DNA from: Bimuria novae-zelandiae CBS 107.79
Taxonomy: Eukaryota > Ascomycota > Dothideomycetes > Pleosporales > Didymosphaeriaceae
Reading direction: 5' to 3'
Assembly: GCA_010015655.1 (NCBI GenBank)
Contig: ML976727.1
Coordinates: 309,496 to 373,495, forward strand
DNA length: 64,000 nt
The notes beneath the pieces were generated by a model, which was not told the origin of the DNA, did no database searches, and was given only the letters and a program-made list of their open reading frames with translations. Shown here piece after piece: positions 10,707-21,665 of the stretch. The position numbers and the translations under genes were made by a program. The stretch's first letter is position 1, and each line of letters starts with the position of its first letter.

Positions 10707-12590
10707 ATGTCTACCAAGCTGGACAGGCTTCCATTCGACGTGCTGTTTTACGTCACGTCTCACTTGGGGGTCGATGACATTGTGAACCTAGCACACACGT
10801 GTCGGCAACTTAAAACACTGCTTCAGGAAAATGGTGTTTGCAGGAACGCAATTGAAGTACAAGTTCACAGAACGACATGTACAACCAAGGCTAACAAGTG
10901 GCAGTCCCGGTTTCAATTTACAAAAGAAGCAAATCTGGCTCAAGTACAGCGCCTCTCGTATTGTGAGGCTTTTAGCTGCATACAAGACAGACGCAATGCT
11001 TTTGCGAATGCACATCCATTCTCGGCTCGCGTCATCGGACAATGCAATGACTTCCTCTATCGGGAGGGCATGTTGTGCATACTGCAAGGCAACATCATTC
11101 GCACCCTGGATATGCATGCCCAGACAGAAGGTGTCACAATTGATATTGCATCGATTGTCGTTACGGCATCGGAGCCTTCGTCATCTTCAACCGAGTTCAA
11201 GGCATCTTTGTTGTACTACAATGAAGATATCGTGGCTATCCACTGGGAATTAAAAGACCAACCGAACAGCGACCGCATAGTTGCCATCAACACCAAGCTC
11301 GAAACACCGAACGAGCGCAGACTCGTCAGATCAGTACAGCTTGAATCTAATTACAAGATTTTTGCACGCCATACATCACACTACCTTTTTTACGGAACAT
11401 ACACCTCTGTTGGATCTCAAGGCCATTATGAATGGGAGGTCCAAGGTATCTCTTTAGACAGACGCAATTACCCGTTGTCCTGCAATACTTCACTTCAACT
11501 ACGCGGTTTCTTTGGCACAGACATCGGCTCGACAATAGCTTTTGAGATTCACAACGGATACTTCTACGCCGTATCGAACCAAACATCGTTCGAGGTAGAG
11601 GAGATTGACTGGACGTCATTCTACCATTGTATCCGCTTTCCAATCGACAATCCGAAAATAGAATCTTTGAAATCGAACAAGAAACTGTGGCGTCGACAGC
11701 ACAGCGAAGGAGTTATACATGATTCTTGGACCGATTTGAGTCTTCAGGTCGATGAAGATACGGACAATCTCATGATCGTCGAAGCTCGCCGCGAATACCA
11801 AAAGAGCTGCAGCAGACAGGTACGCACATACTACATTTCAGAATTCATTTCTAGTCTCAACTCTCCTACATCTTCCGCAGACGGATCACCAATACTGGAA
11901 GCCACCGCAGGACCTATGCTACCGTGGGGCGACGCGTATGTCCAAACACTAGATTCAACAAACAACCCGAATTACGCACCTGAAGAGCCTCGATACAATT
12001 GGAACTTCCATCCTGAGGTCCCTCGGAGAGTCACCCCAGGTCGATCCTTCATTCTAGCTAGGACCAAGCTCCGAGCTTACAACTACGCCTGCTCCTCCTT
12101 CCTAGACCTCGTGGAAGATGAGAGCTGTTGCAATGACCCCTCAACATCCTGTCTCAGGTTGCGTATGGGATCTCGCCGTGTCGCGCCCTCAGATTGGAAG
12201 CCACTCGAAGACACAATCCCTCAGCTACTCAGCCCCCCAGCCCAGCCCGACGACGTGGCATACCGGCATTTCCCGATCAAGATGTGGCCACCACCAGCGT
12301 CGAGATGCCCTTGCTCCAGAAGGCTGCATCAAATCCTCAATCCGCCATTGCCGGGAGGCCCGGCGTACAGCAAGTCTATCACAGGCACTTTGGACGAACG
12401 CAGTCTCGTGTACATGATTCGCCCAGGGAGGTCAGGCGAGTACAACGCATTGGGCGTCATTGTTATGATCAGCTTCAACCGAGGCCCAGTACCACCCAGA
12501 GGGACGCAGGACAGGTCACACGAGCAAGCGCAGAACGAGTCGGAGTGGCATTGGACGCCAGGGGCTTGCAGGAGCGGCACATGCCAATAG
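10707..12590 (+). CDS. F-box protein
   Basis: A 627-aa single-exon protein. An F-box occupies about residues 5-45 (LDRLPFDVLFYVTSHLGVDD followed by IVNLAHTCRQL); F-boxes dock substrate receptors onto Skp1 in SCF ubiquitin ligases. The rest (about 50-627) has a beta-rich look without a repeat family I can name, similar in layout to many lineage-specific fungal F-box proteins. The start is the first ATG directly before the F-box. The substrate is unknown. It is isolated, with gene-poor stretches on both sides. Confidence 0.85.
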   Translation: MSTKLDRLPFDVLFYVTSHLGVDDIVNLAHTCRQLKTLLQENGVCRNAIEVQVHRTTCTTKANKWQSRFQFTKEANLAQVQRLSYCEAFSCIQDRRNAFANAHPFSARVIGQCNDFLYREGMLCILQGNIIRTLDMHAQTEGVTIDIASIVVTASEPSSSSTEFKASLLYYNEDIVAIHWELKDQPNSDRIVAINTKLETPNERRLVRSVQLESNYKIFARHTSHYLFYGTYTSVGSQGHYEWEVQGISLDRRNYPLSCNTSLQLRGFFGTDIGSTIAFEIHNGYFYAVSNQTSFEVEEIDWTSFYHCIRFPIDNPKIESLKSNKKLWRRQHSEGVIHDSWTDLSLQVDEDTDNLMIVEARREYQKSCSRQVRTYYISEFISSLNSPTSSADGSPILEATAGPMLPWGDAYVQTLDSTNNPNYAPEEPRYNWNFHPEVPRRVTPGRSFILARTKLRAYNYACSSFLDLVEDESCCNDPSTSCLRLRMGSRRVAPSDWKPLEDTIPQLLSPPAQPDDVAYRHFPIKMWPPPASRCPCSRRLHQILNPPLPGGPAYSKSITGTLDERSLVYMIRPGRSGEYNALGVIVMISFNRGPVPPRGTQDRSHEQAQNESEWHWTPGACRSGTCQ

Positions 12591-14943
12591 TCGTTTTTCG
12601 AAGCTCTCGGCGATGCAGCAGCTTACAGAGCCTCAAATAAGGCGGATATGGTTTGCGAACAATGGTGGAGAGGACTATTGACTGGGCTTGGAAAGTGCGA
12701 GGCGCAGGGCGCAGAAAAACCGGTGAGCACCCCGCCCGTTCGTGGCGAGTGCCTATACCAGATACTCGGTCCGGAAATATCCCTGCGCAGGGTTTGGGGC
12801 TTCAACGTACTGTTACGCATATCTTCGGCATGCTCGAGATTCTTCACATGTTCAACAGCGGTCGGCGTTCAATAACTGGCTGACACGTTGCCGAGGACGC
12901 TGACGATCCCACCATTGGACGGCATCAGCAAACATATGCGGCGTTGGAGGGAGGCAGTGGAGCTACTCAGAGAGTCACCTTCTGATCTCGTGTCGAGAAT
13001 TGCGGTCTGGTGCGCCTTGCGGCTTTCGGTGGCAAAGCTGACAAACGGAGCTGACGGCTTTGTCAATTCAGGAACGCGGTTATACGGCAAGGACTCCCTG
13101 CTTGGCGACTCTGCTTTCCATTATTTCCTCCGAACGGCGTTTCCTTGGCATGGACATCGGTATGCCGTTCTGCTTAGGAGCCCCTGAAAAGTCTTCTACT
13201 CTTTTTCTTTCACAAACACTCTGTTATCCCCTTAGTAGCATTTGGAGGGTTGGAGGTTTCACTCTTCCTGTCCGTACGCGTTTTTCAGTCATATTTGTTT
13301 CAAACGACTTAGCTATCCGTACCCAATATCATCTACTGCTTTACTACAAGATCTACCGTGCCACTCTCTCCCACCAGAGCCATACGCACCTCAATCTTCT
13401 CGTACCATCCTATGCGCGGGGTCCCCGCTACTCCATCAAAATGCACCCCTACCCTCTCACCGGATGCCTGTGAGACGCTCGTTGGGCCGGACGTGTACCG
13501 CATCTAGTGATCCGCATACATAGGACGCTACGCTCCAGCACTGCGGCTTTCAGTATACCCGTCCTCACCGGCGCATGACCCACCGTGAATGATGCCCAAG
13601 CCCTTCTGACTGCGCGCATATGCTATTCCTCATCCTCGATACCCATGAACACGCTGGACACGGTAGAAGGACGTAGCCAGTCAGGACCTGTATGTCGTTT
13701 CTACAGCGCGTGCGATCTCGAACTCAATTCCCAAACCACATTTTTCTCTTTCACCGGACAGAAAGGGCACCACAGCACGACACAACTTCATCCCATCCCA
13801 TCCCTGATCTGGCTTGGTTGCCTTTCCCCTCCACCACAAAAGGTCCACACCGTTCCCACGAGTCCGGCTTGTCCAAATCTGCACAAACCCGGGAAAATTT
13901 ATACCCCACGCGGCCCACAGAGTTCTAGTAGATCGGACGTGAACATTTGCTTTTGCCGTTGGGCATTTAGATCGAGAGCCGTATCATGCTGCGGGCCCTG
14001 TGATCCAAGGCAAGACTTTACTGAGCCCTCGTGAGGCGTATTGCCCTGATGCTGATGCTGCAGAAGAAGATCGCACGTGGCAGTTCGATGGTCAGCAGGA
14101 TGGGAGATGTATTTGCTTATTCCGATAAGGTAGGACGTGTGCACGTGGACGGTAGCGATGGGCGGGACGAAGCGAGGAGGTGGAGGGCAGGAGTGGAGCT
14201 TCCTCGACAGTAGAGTAGATGGATCTAGTGGGGGCTTCCTCTAGAGTAGATGGATCTGGGATATTGGTGGGTATGTGACAGCGTGGGGACGAAAGGACGG
14301 CAAAGCATGATAGCATGACGACGCGACGCGACGCGTTCTGCAGCACACCAGTGTTGAAGCCCTTTCGCTCGGAAAGATTCACATTAGACTTTTTGCTCGC
14401 CCTGCTGGCTACATTCGTACAAACACCTCCCAGGTTCATTCCTGTTGTTCTGTCCTACCCACAGATACCTGTGTCGAAGGAGAAGAAAGATGAAAATTTG
14501 TGCTCATTATGAGACCAAGGAAAACGCCAGATGTAACTAGATAGAAATGAGACTGAAACGCCGACGCTATGAGATGCCGGAGAGAGGGTGACGCTGACAG
14601 GCCGTTCCAGTGAAAAAGCCGTCTAAAAGGTATGTATAGTGAGAAGCGAAGTGGGGTGATGGAGGGTCGTGGCAGGTCGATGGAGCTCGGGCAGGAGGGG
14701 TCCGCAGGAGTCGAAAGGTGGCCAGAATGGCTGTCCACGCTCTTCTGAAGCGTCCGGCAAATTTTCGCAGGCCCGCGTGGATTGAGGCTCTGCAGCGTGG
14801 TGGAGAGACTGGACCCACAGCTTTGGTGACGTGCAGGCCGAGTTTTGCCCGCGTTGCTACGTAGCATGCGCTTGCAACAATGTCGCGACAAAGCGAACCC
14901 CCAGACTCTGCCTGGGTATGGTGGGAGATCTGCCATAGGTGGT
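12591..14943. other. Longest gene-poor stretch, 2.35 kb
   Basis: All frames are below 180 codons, overlap on both strands and lack recognisable domains. GC and base texture look like ordinary intergenic DNA rather than RIP-degraded repeat. It includes a short direct repeat near 14,199-14,256. A non-coding transcript cannot be excluded. Confidence 0.4.
14199..14256 (+). repeat. Short imperfect direct repeat
   Basis: Two copies at 14199-14226 and 14235-14256 share CTTCCTC and TAGAGTAGATGGATCT. The first copy carries about six extra bases (GACAG). The 8-base spacer suggests a local duplication. Confidence 0.7.
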
Positions 14944-15354
14944 CTACAGCTCCATGCCATCTAGATCCCGCATGACGACGGCCATCTGTGCTCGTTTCGC
15001 GGCTTCAGCGAGGAGTGCGGCCTGGTTGAGGTAGTTCTGCGTCTCGGTGGCGGTCCTGCCAGCGCCGTCTCGATTTGGCTGGTACTCGAAGCTTCGATAT
15101 CGCTGCATGGGCGGCATCTGCATCTGCGGCTGTTCTGGCTGCGACTGCTGCTGCTGGCTGTTCAGCGAGCCGAAGCAGTTCTGCGTGTTCGATGTAGGTG
15201 ACGGTAGAGGCGCCGATGACGCGGGTGACGGAGCTGCAAGATTCGCACTGCTGGCGTAGCTCTGGAAGGCGGAAGAGTTCTGGGAGCTGTTTGCGGAGGA
15301 CTGGAGGGGCGCGTAGGCTGGCCGCGGTGGGGTTGGGCGGGATGCAGTCGACAT
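14944..15354 (-). CDS. Hypothetical Q/P/S-rich protein (136 aa)
   Basis: Family not recognised. The frame reads back to 15609 but the upstream part has no coding character; MSTASRPTPPRPAYAPLQ at 15354 is the likely start. The first about 75 residues are Ser/Ala/Pro-rich and probably disordered. A Gln-rich patch follows (NSQQQQSQPEQPQMQMPPMQ), then a more ordered C-terminus at about residues 90-136 (RYRSFEYQPN, TETQNYLNQAALLAEAAKRAQMA) that looks helical and ends VMRDLDGMEL. The contrast between a disordered front and a compact helical tail suggests a real small protein, possibly with a partner-binding helix. No function is assigned. Confidence 0.55.
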   Translation of the reverse strand: MSTASRPTPPRPAYAPLQSSANSSQNSSAFQSYASSANLAAPSPASSAPLPSPTSNTQNCFGSLNSQQQQSQPEQPQMQMPPMQRYRSFEYQPNRDGAGRTATETQNYLNQAALLAEAAKRAQMAVVMRDLDGMEL

Positions 15355-15965
15355 TGTGCGAGAGGGGATGTGTTGTGGAAAGGCGCGAGGGGGACGGCGT
15401 GAAGAAGGATGCAGGGAGGGAGCCTTTGTGCGTCTTGTCGGTGTTCTTTGTCTTGTACCGGTACTTTGTTTGGAAGGTCCTATAGCGCGGGGGTAATGTA
15501 CCGATATTGTACAGCAGCGCCGGCGGGCCTCGAAAGTGATACCGAGTGGCCTCGTAAATTGCGAATTAAATAATGTTACGGCACAATATGAAGCGAGCTG
15601 GAGGTGCAATATGTGTTATGCAGCCGGGCTGGTAGCTGGACGTAGGCGGAGGAGGGAAAAGTGAAGGGTAGATAGACAGTCACGGAGATTGTGGAGGCAC
15701 TGGAGGGCTCACTTTGTACCGAGGCTGGCACGCGCATGAATTATTCTCGCCCACTACGCAGGAACCGCCCGTAAATTTCGTCACCGCGCTGCTCCACGCC
15801 CCCGAGTACGCTTATCACGCCCTAGCTTTCGGTCGACACGGGCAATTATTTTCCGGCACTCTTTCCGACCTGCGCCAGAGTCTCGACGCGAGGCACGCCC
15901 AATCCAGTCTTAGTAAATCAAAACGGAAGACATATCAGCAGCCCAAGACACTCTCATAAGCCAAT
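15355..15965. other. Divergent promoter region
   Basis: Lies between the Q-rich protein gene (minus) and KTI12 (plus). No further gene seen. Confidence 0.5.
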
Positions 15966-17008
15966 ATGCCCGTGAGTCCTGCCTATCTGCAACATTCGCC
16001 CGCCCGGCACGCTGATAGCTGCGCAGCTCCTCGTCATCTCGGGGTATCCCTCTGCCGGCAAGACCACGCGTGCCCTCCAACTAAAGCAGTATTTTGAATC
16101 CAAGATCGCCGGCGAGAGTGCCGATGCTCGATCCAGCAGGCTCAAGGTCCACATCATCAACCATGAGTCGCTTGGCTTGTCCCGTGGGGTATACCACACG
16201 GCCAAGGCTGAAAAGGATGCGCGCGCGGAAGAGTACTCTGCCGTAAAGAGGGTACTTTCCCGCGACGCCATCGTCATCGCTGACGGCCTGAACTACATCA
16301 AAGGTTTCCGTTATCAGCTCAACTGTGAAGCCAAAGCTGTCCAGACTACCAGCTGCGTGGTCAGTAGTCCCTGCGTGGTCGTTATTCATGATTGCTGATA
16401 GTTCAAGAGGTGCACATAGGATTGCCCGCTGAGAAATGTCGTGAAATCAACAAGAAGCTTCTCGCAGACAAAGAGCAGGATGGAGGCTACGACGAGGAAG
16501 ACTTCGAAAACCTGATCTTCAGGTATGAAGAGCCGAACGGTATGGCGAGGTGGGACAGTCCGCTGTTCACCGTCGTCGAGGAAGACGCGACGCCCCCTTT
16601 CGAGCAGATCTGGGAAGCTCTCGTCGGAAGTGACGGCAAAGCGAAGGTCGTACGGCCAAACCAGGCCACTGTGCTGGTATGTGATGTTGTGCTTCTCCAG
16701 AACGTCATGTTGATGGATTCTAGAAACCGGCAACCGAGCAAAACTACCTTTACGAACTGGACAAGACCACTTCGGACATTCTGTCTCAGATCATGACCTA
16801 CCAAAAGGACCATCCAGGAGAAGGTGGGGGTGAAGTGCTTGTACCGGATGTCGCGAAGCCAGTGGAGTTGCCCGCCAGCCCAATGACCCTTCCACAGCTG
16901 CAACGCATCCGTCGTCAGTTCATCACGCTGAACCGCCAGCACAATTTTTCCAAATCACGGATAAGAGAAATCTTCGTCGACTACCTCAACGACCAGTTTC
17001 TGCGGTAG
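15966..17008 (+). CDS. KTI12: Kti12 (Elongator-associated P-loop protein)
   Basis: Kti12 works with Elongator in modifying wobble uridines of tRNAs and is related to the kinase PSTK. Exons 15966-15971, 16027-16359, 16410-16676 and 16724-17008 give 296 aa with consistent phases. The first coding exon is only ATGCCC, joined to LLVISGYPSAGKTTRA, which holds the P-loop (GYPSAGKTT). Other signatures: IADGLNYIKGFRYQLNCEAK, the junction-built SCVVHIGLPAEKC, FRYEEPNGMARWDSPLF, and a C-terminal RRQFITLNRQ...IREIFVDYLNDQFLR. The usual family length is about 300 aa. The tiny first exon makes the true start easy to miss. Confidence 0.93.
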
Positions 17009-18817
17009 AGTCGGCACATGGGTTGGCCGTGTTGCAGGGTTGGATCTCGCGATACCTCCCTGGATTTCCGCTAGAGGCTAGTTGGAGCCGCCCACGCCAT
17101 TGTTGCGTCTTCCGTCCCGCCGAAAAAATGTCACTAGATGGCGATGCTCGACATAGAGATCTTTACGCATCCAGTTCGACGGAAACTGAAGGGTAGGGAC
17201 ACACGCATCCATGATGTTCGTTCCCCGTGTCCGAGAGTCTTCCGGAAAACTCCGAAAATCGTTCCTCCACCTGTCAGTGCTAGTGTGTTGCAGTCCGAGA
17301 GCGCATTTAACGCGTCATGGATCATGGATTCGGACGAGCGAGGGTTCTGCATTTCGATGCATATCGAACGATAATGACCTGACCTGCTGTCGTGTGCTCT
17401 TTCAGCTTCTATGGAATAACTTCCTGCGATATCGGAACCGTCGACTGGGAAACATCGTCTTGGTATCTTGCGGGGACCCCGGATCTAGTTGCGCCCCATG
17501 GAGCTCTTAGTGGGCACGGATCATAGTGTTGAGGGTACATCTCACGTCACGATCGACCTCGACATCGAGATGACACTAGGCATCAGCCAAGGAAAAGTTT
17601 TCAAAGATCAACACCTTCTTGCTCTGAACATTCTTCTCTACGCAATTCTCTGTCATTCCAGTACCCTATGCACATCCACTGTACTAACGTCACCTTTCGT
17701 ACACATTCCTACGCCGCTACCTACGCACCGCACCTTTCCTTCCTCCCGCCCACACCTTCTCGCTGCCATTCACACTGTGCACGCTAACAATTCCGCACTA
17801 ATCCGCCCTAAGCCCCGCACTGCACACCACGTGTAGCTCCCGGTGCACCTCGGCAGTCCCTCGGATCTGGACCTACGCCACAATCGCCTTGAAGCAGCGC
17901 GCTCCGTGCGCCCGGGCGGAACCGCACAACTTCACTAGCTACCCCTTGTACTGTACATTTGGGCGAGGGGAATTTCTGATGGTGTGATGTTTCAACGATG
18001 CAGGGAAGGCGCGGGTGACTGAAATATCGCCGAGACCAAGGCGTCCCCACCTAGCTGAGAGCGCTTTGGTTGTGCTTGTGTGAGCCCGCAAGATCGTCAC
18101 GGTGTCAGAATATGAGTGCATGATCGACACGACGTCAAAATTCCGAGAAACTTTTAAGCGCGGCTCCGGTGGCGGAGTGGTGGACGTCATATTTACCAGG
18201 GACGCGTCGATTTGGAAGGGTGGGGTAGCTTTGCGCTTTTGTACCTCAATCTGGAGTCTGGTTGGACGATGTGCAGTGGATAGGCTTGATAGAGGGTGAG
18301 TGAGAGAGTTGCGGCACTGCAGAGAGGACCGTTGTTCAGATGTTTAGACAGACAGTAATATAGGTATTTTGAACCGGGATATTGTAAGCACGCATGCGGA
18401 TTCCCAGCATCAGCAATCAATGAAGGAATGAATGTGTAGAAAAAATAATGGAAACGTGAGAAGGAAGACATGTTTCGTTGATTAGAAGCACGCCTGGAGG
18501 AAATCCAGGAGTGTTAACGCAGTGAGGGAACAAACTCAGTGAATGAAGAAGTGGGATAATTTAGATAAATAATAAAAAGTATTCGATTGCGGTGGACGAA
18601 GTCAAAACATGCGTGCGGTGCAACAACAACTGGTATCTCTCGAAGCGACGCGAAGCAAAGTAAGAAAAGCCCAAAAGACGCATCAACGCACCAACCCCCT
18701 CAAACCATCATAAACCCATCATCCACAAACGAAACACCCGCGAGCGAGCGAAAACCACCCTTCCAAACGCCCTCATAATATTTTTTCATCATCCCATATA
18801 CCAAAAAGAAGGAAGAT
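17009..18817. other. Intergenic, 1.8 kb, convergent 3' ends
   Basis: Separates the 3' ends of KTI12 (plus) and the Cat8-like gene (minus), unusually long for a convergent gap here. It has a pyrimidine-rich plus strand near 17,640-17,780 and an A-rich tract near 18,560-18,830. No coding exon recognised on either strand. Confidence 0.45.
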
Positions 18818-21665
18818 TTACAAACCAAAATTCCCGTTCGACCCCACGAGCCCAACACCACTCTCCTGGCCGCCAAGGTTCGGAATCATAATCCCCTGAT
18901 ACTGCGCCTGCCCCTGTGCCTGCGCAATCTTCTCGCTGTCGGGCGTAGACCCATACTCTGCGCCAGCGACAGAATTCACAAACTCCTCGCCGCTGGTCAG
19001 ACTCTCGTCGCTGAAGCTCAGGACGCTCTGGGGCGGCGGGGCCTGGTCGTTGTAGGCGCCCCAGCTCCACATGTTGGGGGACCAGGCGAGTTGGGGCTCT
19101 GTGCCGGCGGACAGCGGGAGCGGGAGGGTGTCGAGCAGGGCGTCGGCGGGCGGGCCGCCGTATATGGAGTCGTAGATGTTGGTCTGGCCGTTGTCGAGGG
19201 AGGAGAGGAGGCGCTCCCAGTCCGAGGGCGAGCCGTCGGATTTGTGGAGCGAGTGTTGCGTCAGGAGGTAGTTAGCAAGGGGGTCGGGGCCGAAGGAGAG
19301 GAAGTCGATGTTGGGGTTTTGGGCGGGGTGGACGACGTGGGAGGGGCGGCGCTTAGGGTAGGTGGAGAAGGAGGCGCGGTGGGAGAGCGGGCTGAGGGTG
19401 GGTTCGGAGCGAGGGTTGTGGGGTTCAGAGCAGATGGAGGAGAGGCTGGTGGAGGACTGGGTGGTGGACGGTGAGAGGGTGGGCAGAGTAGCGCGGCGTG
19501 GTTCTTTGTTGGTGTCTTGGAAGTGCGCTTTCACCGTGCCTGGGGAGAAGCGCGCGGCAATAGCCTTGAGCGACTTTTGCGTGGCGCGGAAGCGGTCCAT
19601 GGGAGCACCCATGTTGCCTTCCGAATTGTGACGGGACAGGGTTGGAGTCGACATGTGCTCGACGCGTGGGATAGCGATCATCGAGCAGCCCACGCGTCTG
19701 AATTCGGAGGCGCCAGCAGCGGTGCCGTTGTCAAGCATGTCCATGACAGTGCAGCTCAACCGATTGCAGTCCTTGATGAGCTTGCCATCGCGGTCGAGAT
19801 TGAGCGTCTGGAACAAGAGCCCAAAGCCGGCCTGAACCAACACTTCGTTCCTGTTAAGGCAGAAAGAGAAACTCAACTTGCGTTCATTAAGCAACTGAAC
19901 GATCTGCACCATGTGTTTGGCTGCGTCGCCAACAGCGACCATTGCCGAAGAGCCCCTATCGCCAAGATTGGCAACGACAACCGGTCGATAGATGAGCGAC
20001 CGAATGTGATTGTATGCCAAGGACTAGGATCTTGTTAGCTGCGTCCGAGCAATATAAGTTGGGCTCGATAGGAACATACTAGAATGGGTGACCTGCTGCT
20101 GGTCACGTTTGTGCTAGGCTTATCTTGGGCGAACGTAAGCTTGAGGTGTGGGGCAAGGTTGGTAGTCCATTCTTCGAGGTCGTCGGAAAGCGATGAGATG
20201 GTGCGGAAAGATATTTCGTGTGCTGTTGACGAAGGATACAGCTCTGCCAGCACTCTCGACAGAATGCGCGATAGCCGGAAAAGGCCCAAAGCGCTCGAAA
20301 GCTTCGTAGACTCGCCTGGAAGAGTAGGTAGGAAGCCCTTTTCGGTGATATACTCGTCGTCGGCATCTACTGGGTATTCGCAGTGCACATCCTCTTCCCT
20401 CAGAAGTTTGGGCAAACCAAGATGTGCGGCAGAGAAGCTACACCCGATCAGTGGATTTTCTTACTTGTAACCGTCGAAGGCCTACCAGTCTACGGTATAG
20501 AGAGTCCAGAAGACCTTCTTCCGTGTCTCGCTAGTCAATGCTCCGAGGGCGAACCGCTTCTGCGATTGGTGCAATCCGAGGCGTTGCGATAGGCCGAGGG
20601 CAAGCCCCTTGTACTTGAGCAGCCGAGAGTAGTCCGCTTTGAGCAGACAGTAGATTTGAGCTAGAACTAAACATTGCAAGGTCGTAATGTCATTATGCAT
20701 TAGAAAAGTTTCCAGTGCCGTCTGCCACTGGGCTTCGAAGGAGTCAATGTCTTGACCATCGCGCGGCTGCTAGGTGTCAGTACTGACCACTGACATGGGC
20801 GATGGGTACCTACATCGCTCGAAAGCGCAGCAATGCCAAAAACAAGGTTGAGCGCAGCAATCGACTTCTTGTCGGTTGTCGACTCTGGATTGGCGACATA
20901 TTGTTCGTAAAGGGTGAGGAAAGTGGGACGATGCAAGACAGGAAACAACGGTGCCCATTCCTGGAAGAAGATGTTGATCATCTGATCGGAAACCAGCCGC
21001 GGTGGCGCTTTGAACGAGATGGCTCGTTTCGGTGAATTTGATACAGAAAGCTTCGAACCCGTGCCAAAGAAGGCATTCGAGTTGACATCTGAGCACGACC
21101 TGCCAGATTCTTGCGCACGTTGCTTGAACGACTCTGCACTATATTAGCAGCGCAAGAATAGCGCACAGCGAGCCAACGTACCAACGAATGCCCTTCCACT
21201 GGAGTTTCCCACACAGTACGTATCTTGATTCTCATCATCGAGCAGAAGATGTGATTGTTGTACCTTGAATATGTCGTCCTTCTCTTGCGATTCTTCACGC
21301 ACTTCTGAAGTCGGAGTCGACGATTGTCTGGGTGCAGAGTTGGTAGGTGATGAGTGCGAATGTATCCTTGAAAGCATGTCGATCTTCTCATCCTTCTCGT
21401 CCAACAAGTCCTTCAGGTCGCGAACCTCAGCTTCCAACGCGCGAACTCGTTCCTCGAGCGACTCTGTATAACCACGTGGGAACGCGCGACGGCTGAGCTT
21501 GTCGCTAGTCTTGCACTCAAAGCCCACGTTCACACACTGGGTACACTGCGGTCGCACGCCATCGCATCGGATCTTCTTGGAGCGACATCGATCACAGGCT
21601 TGGGCTATGCGCGTCTGACTGTTCGTGCCGACCTTGATCACCTTCATGGGAAGGATGCCAGGCAT
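18818..21665 (-). CDS. CAT8: Zn2Cys6 regulator Cat8/FacB
   Basis: Cat8/FacB activates gluconeogenesis and growth on acetate or ethanol. Exons 21182-21665, 20814-21133, 20486-20769, 20080-20437 and 18818-20023 give 883 aa, close to the family's usual length. The zinc cluster is at Cys24, 27, 34, 41, 44 and 51 ([20 protein letters not shown]). The diagnostic linker [20 protein letters not shown] and a leucine/acidic coiled coil follow. The fungal transcription-factor homology domain spans about 200-560 ([44 protein letters not shown]). The last exon is Ser/Pro-rich with acidic patches and presumably holds the activation domain. M7 is an alternative start. In known systems it acts downstream of Snf1 kinase; a Snf4-like gene lies 7 kb away, probably by chance. 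Confidence 0.93.

Noticed and set aside
14436..14960. 174-codon minus-strand frame below the Q-rich protein gene
   Set aside because: Ser/Arg/Pro-rich without structure; fits a 3' UTR and shadow frame.
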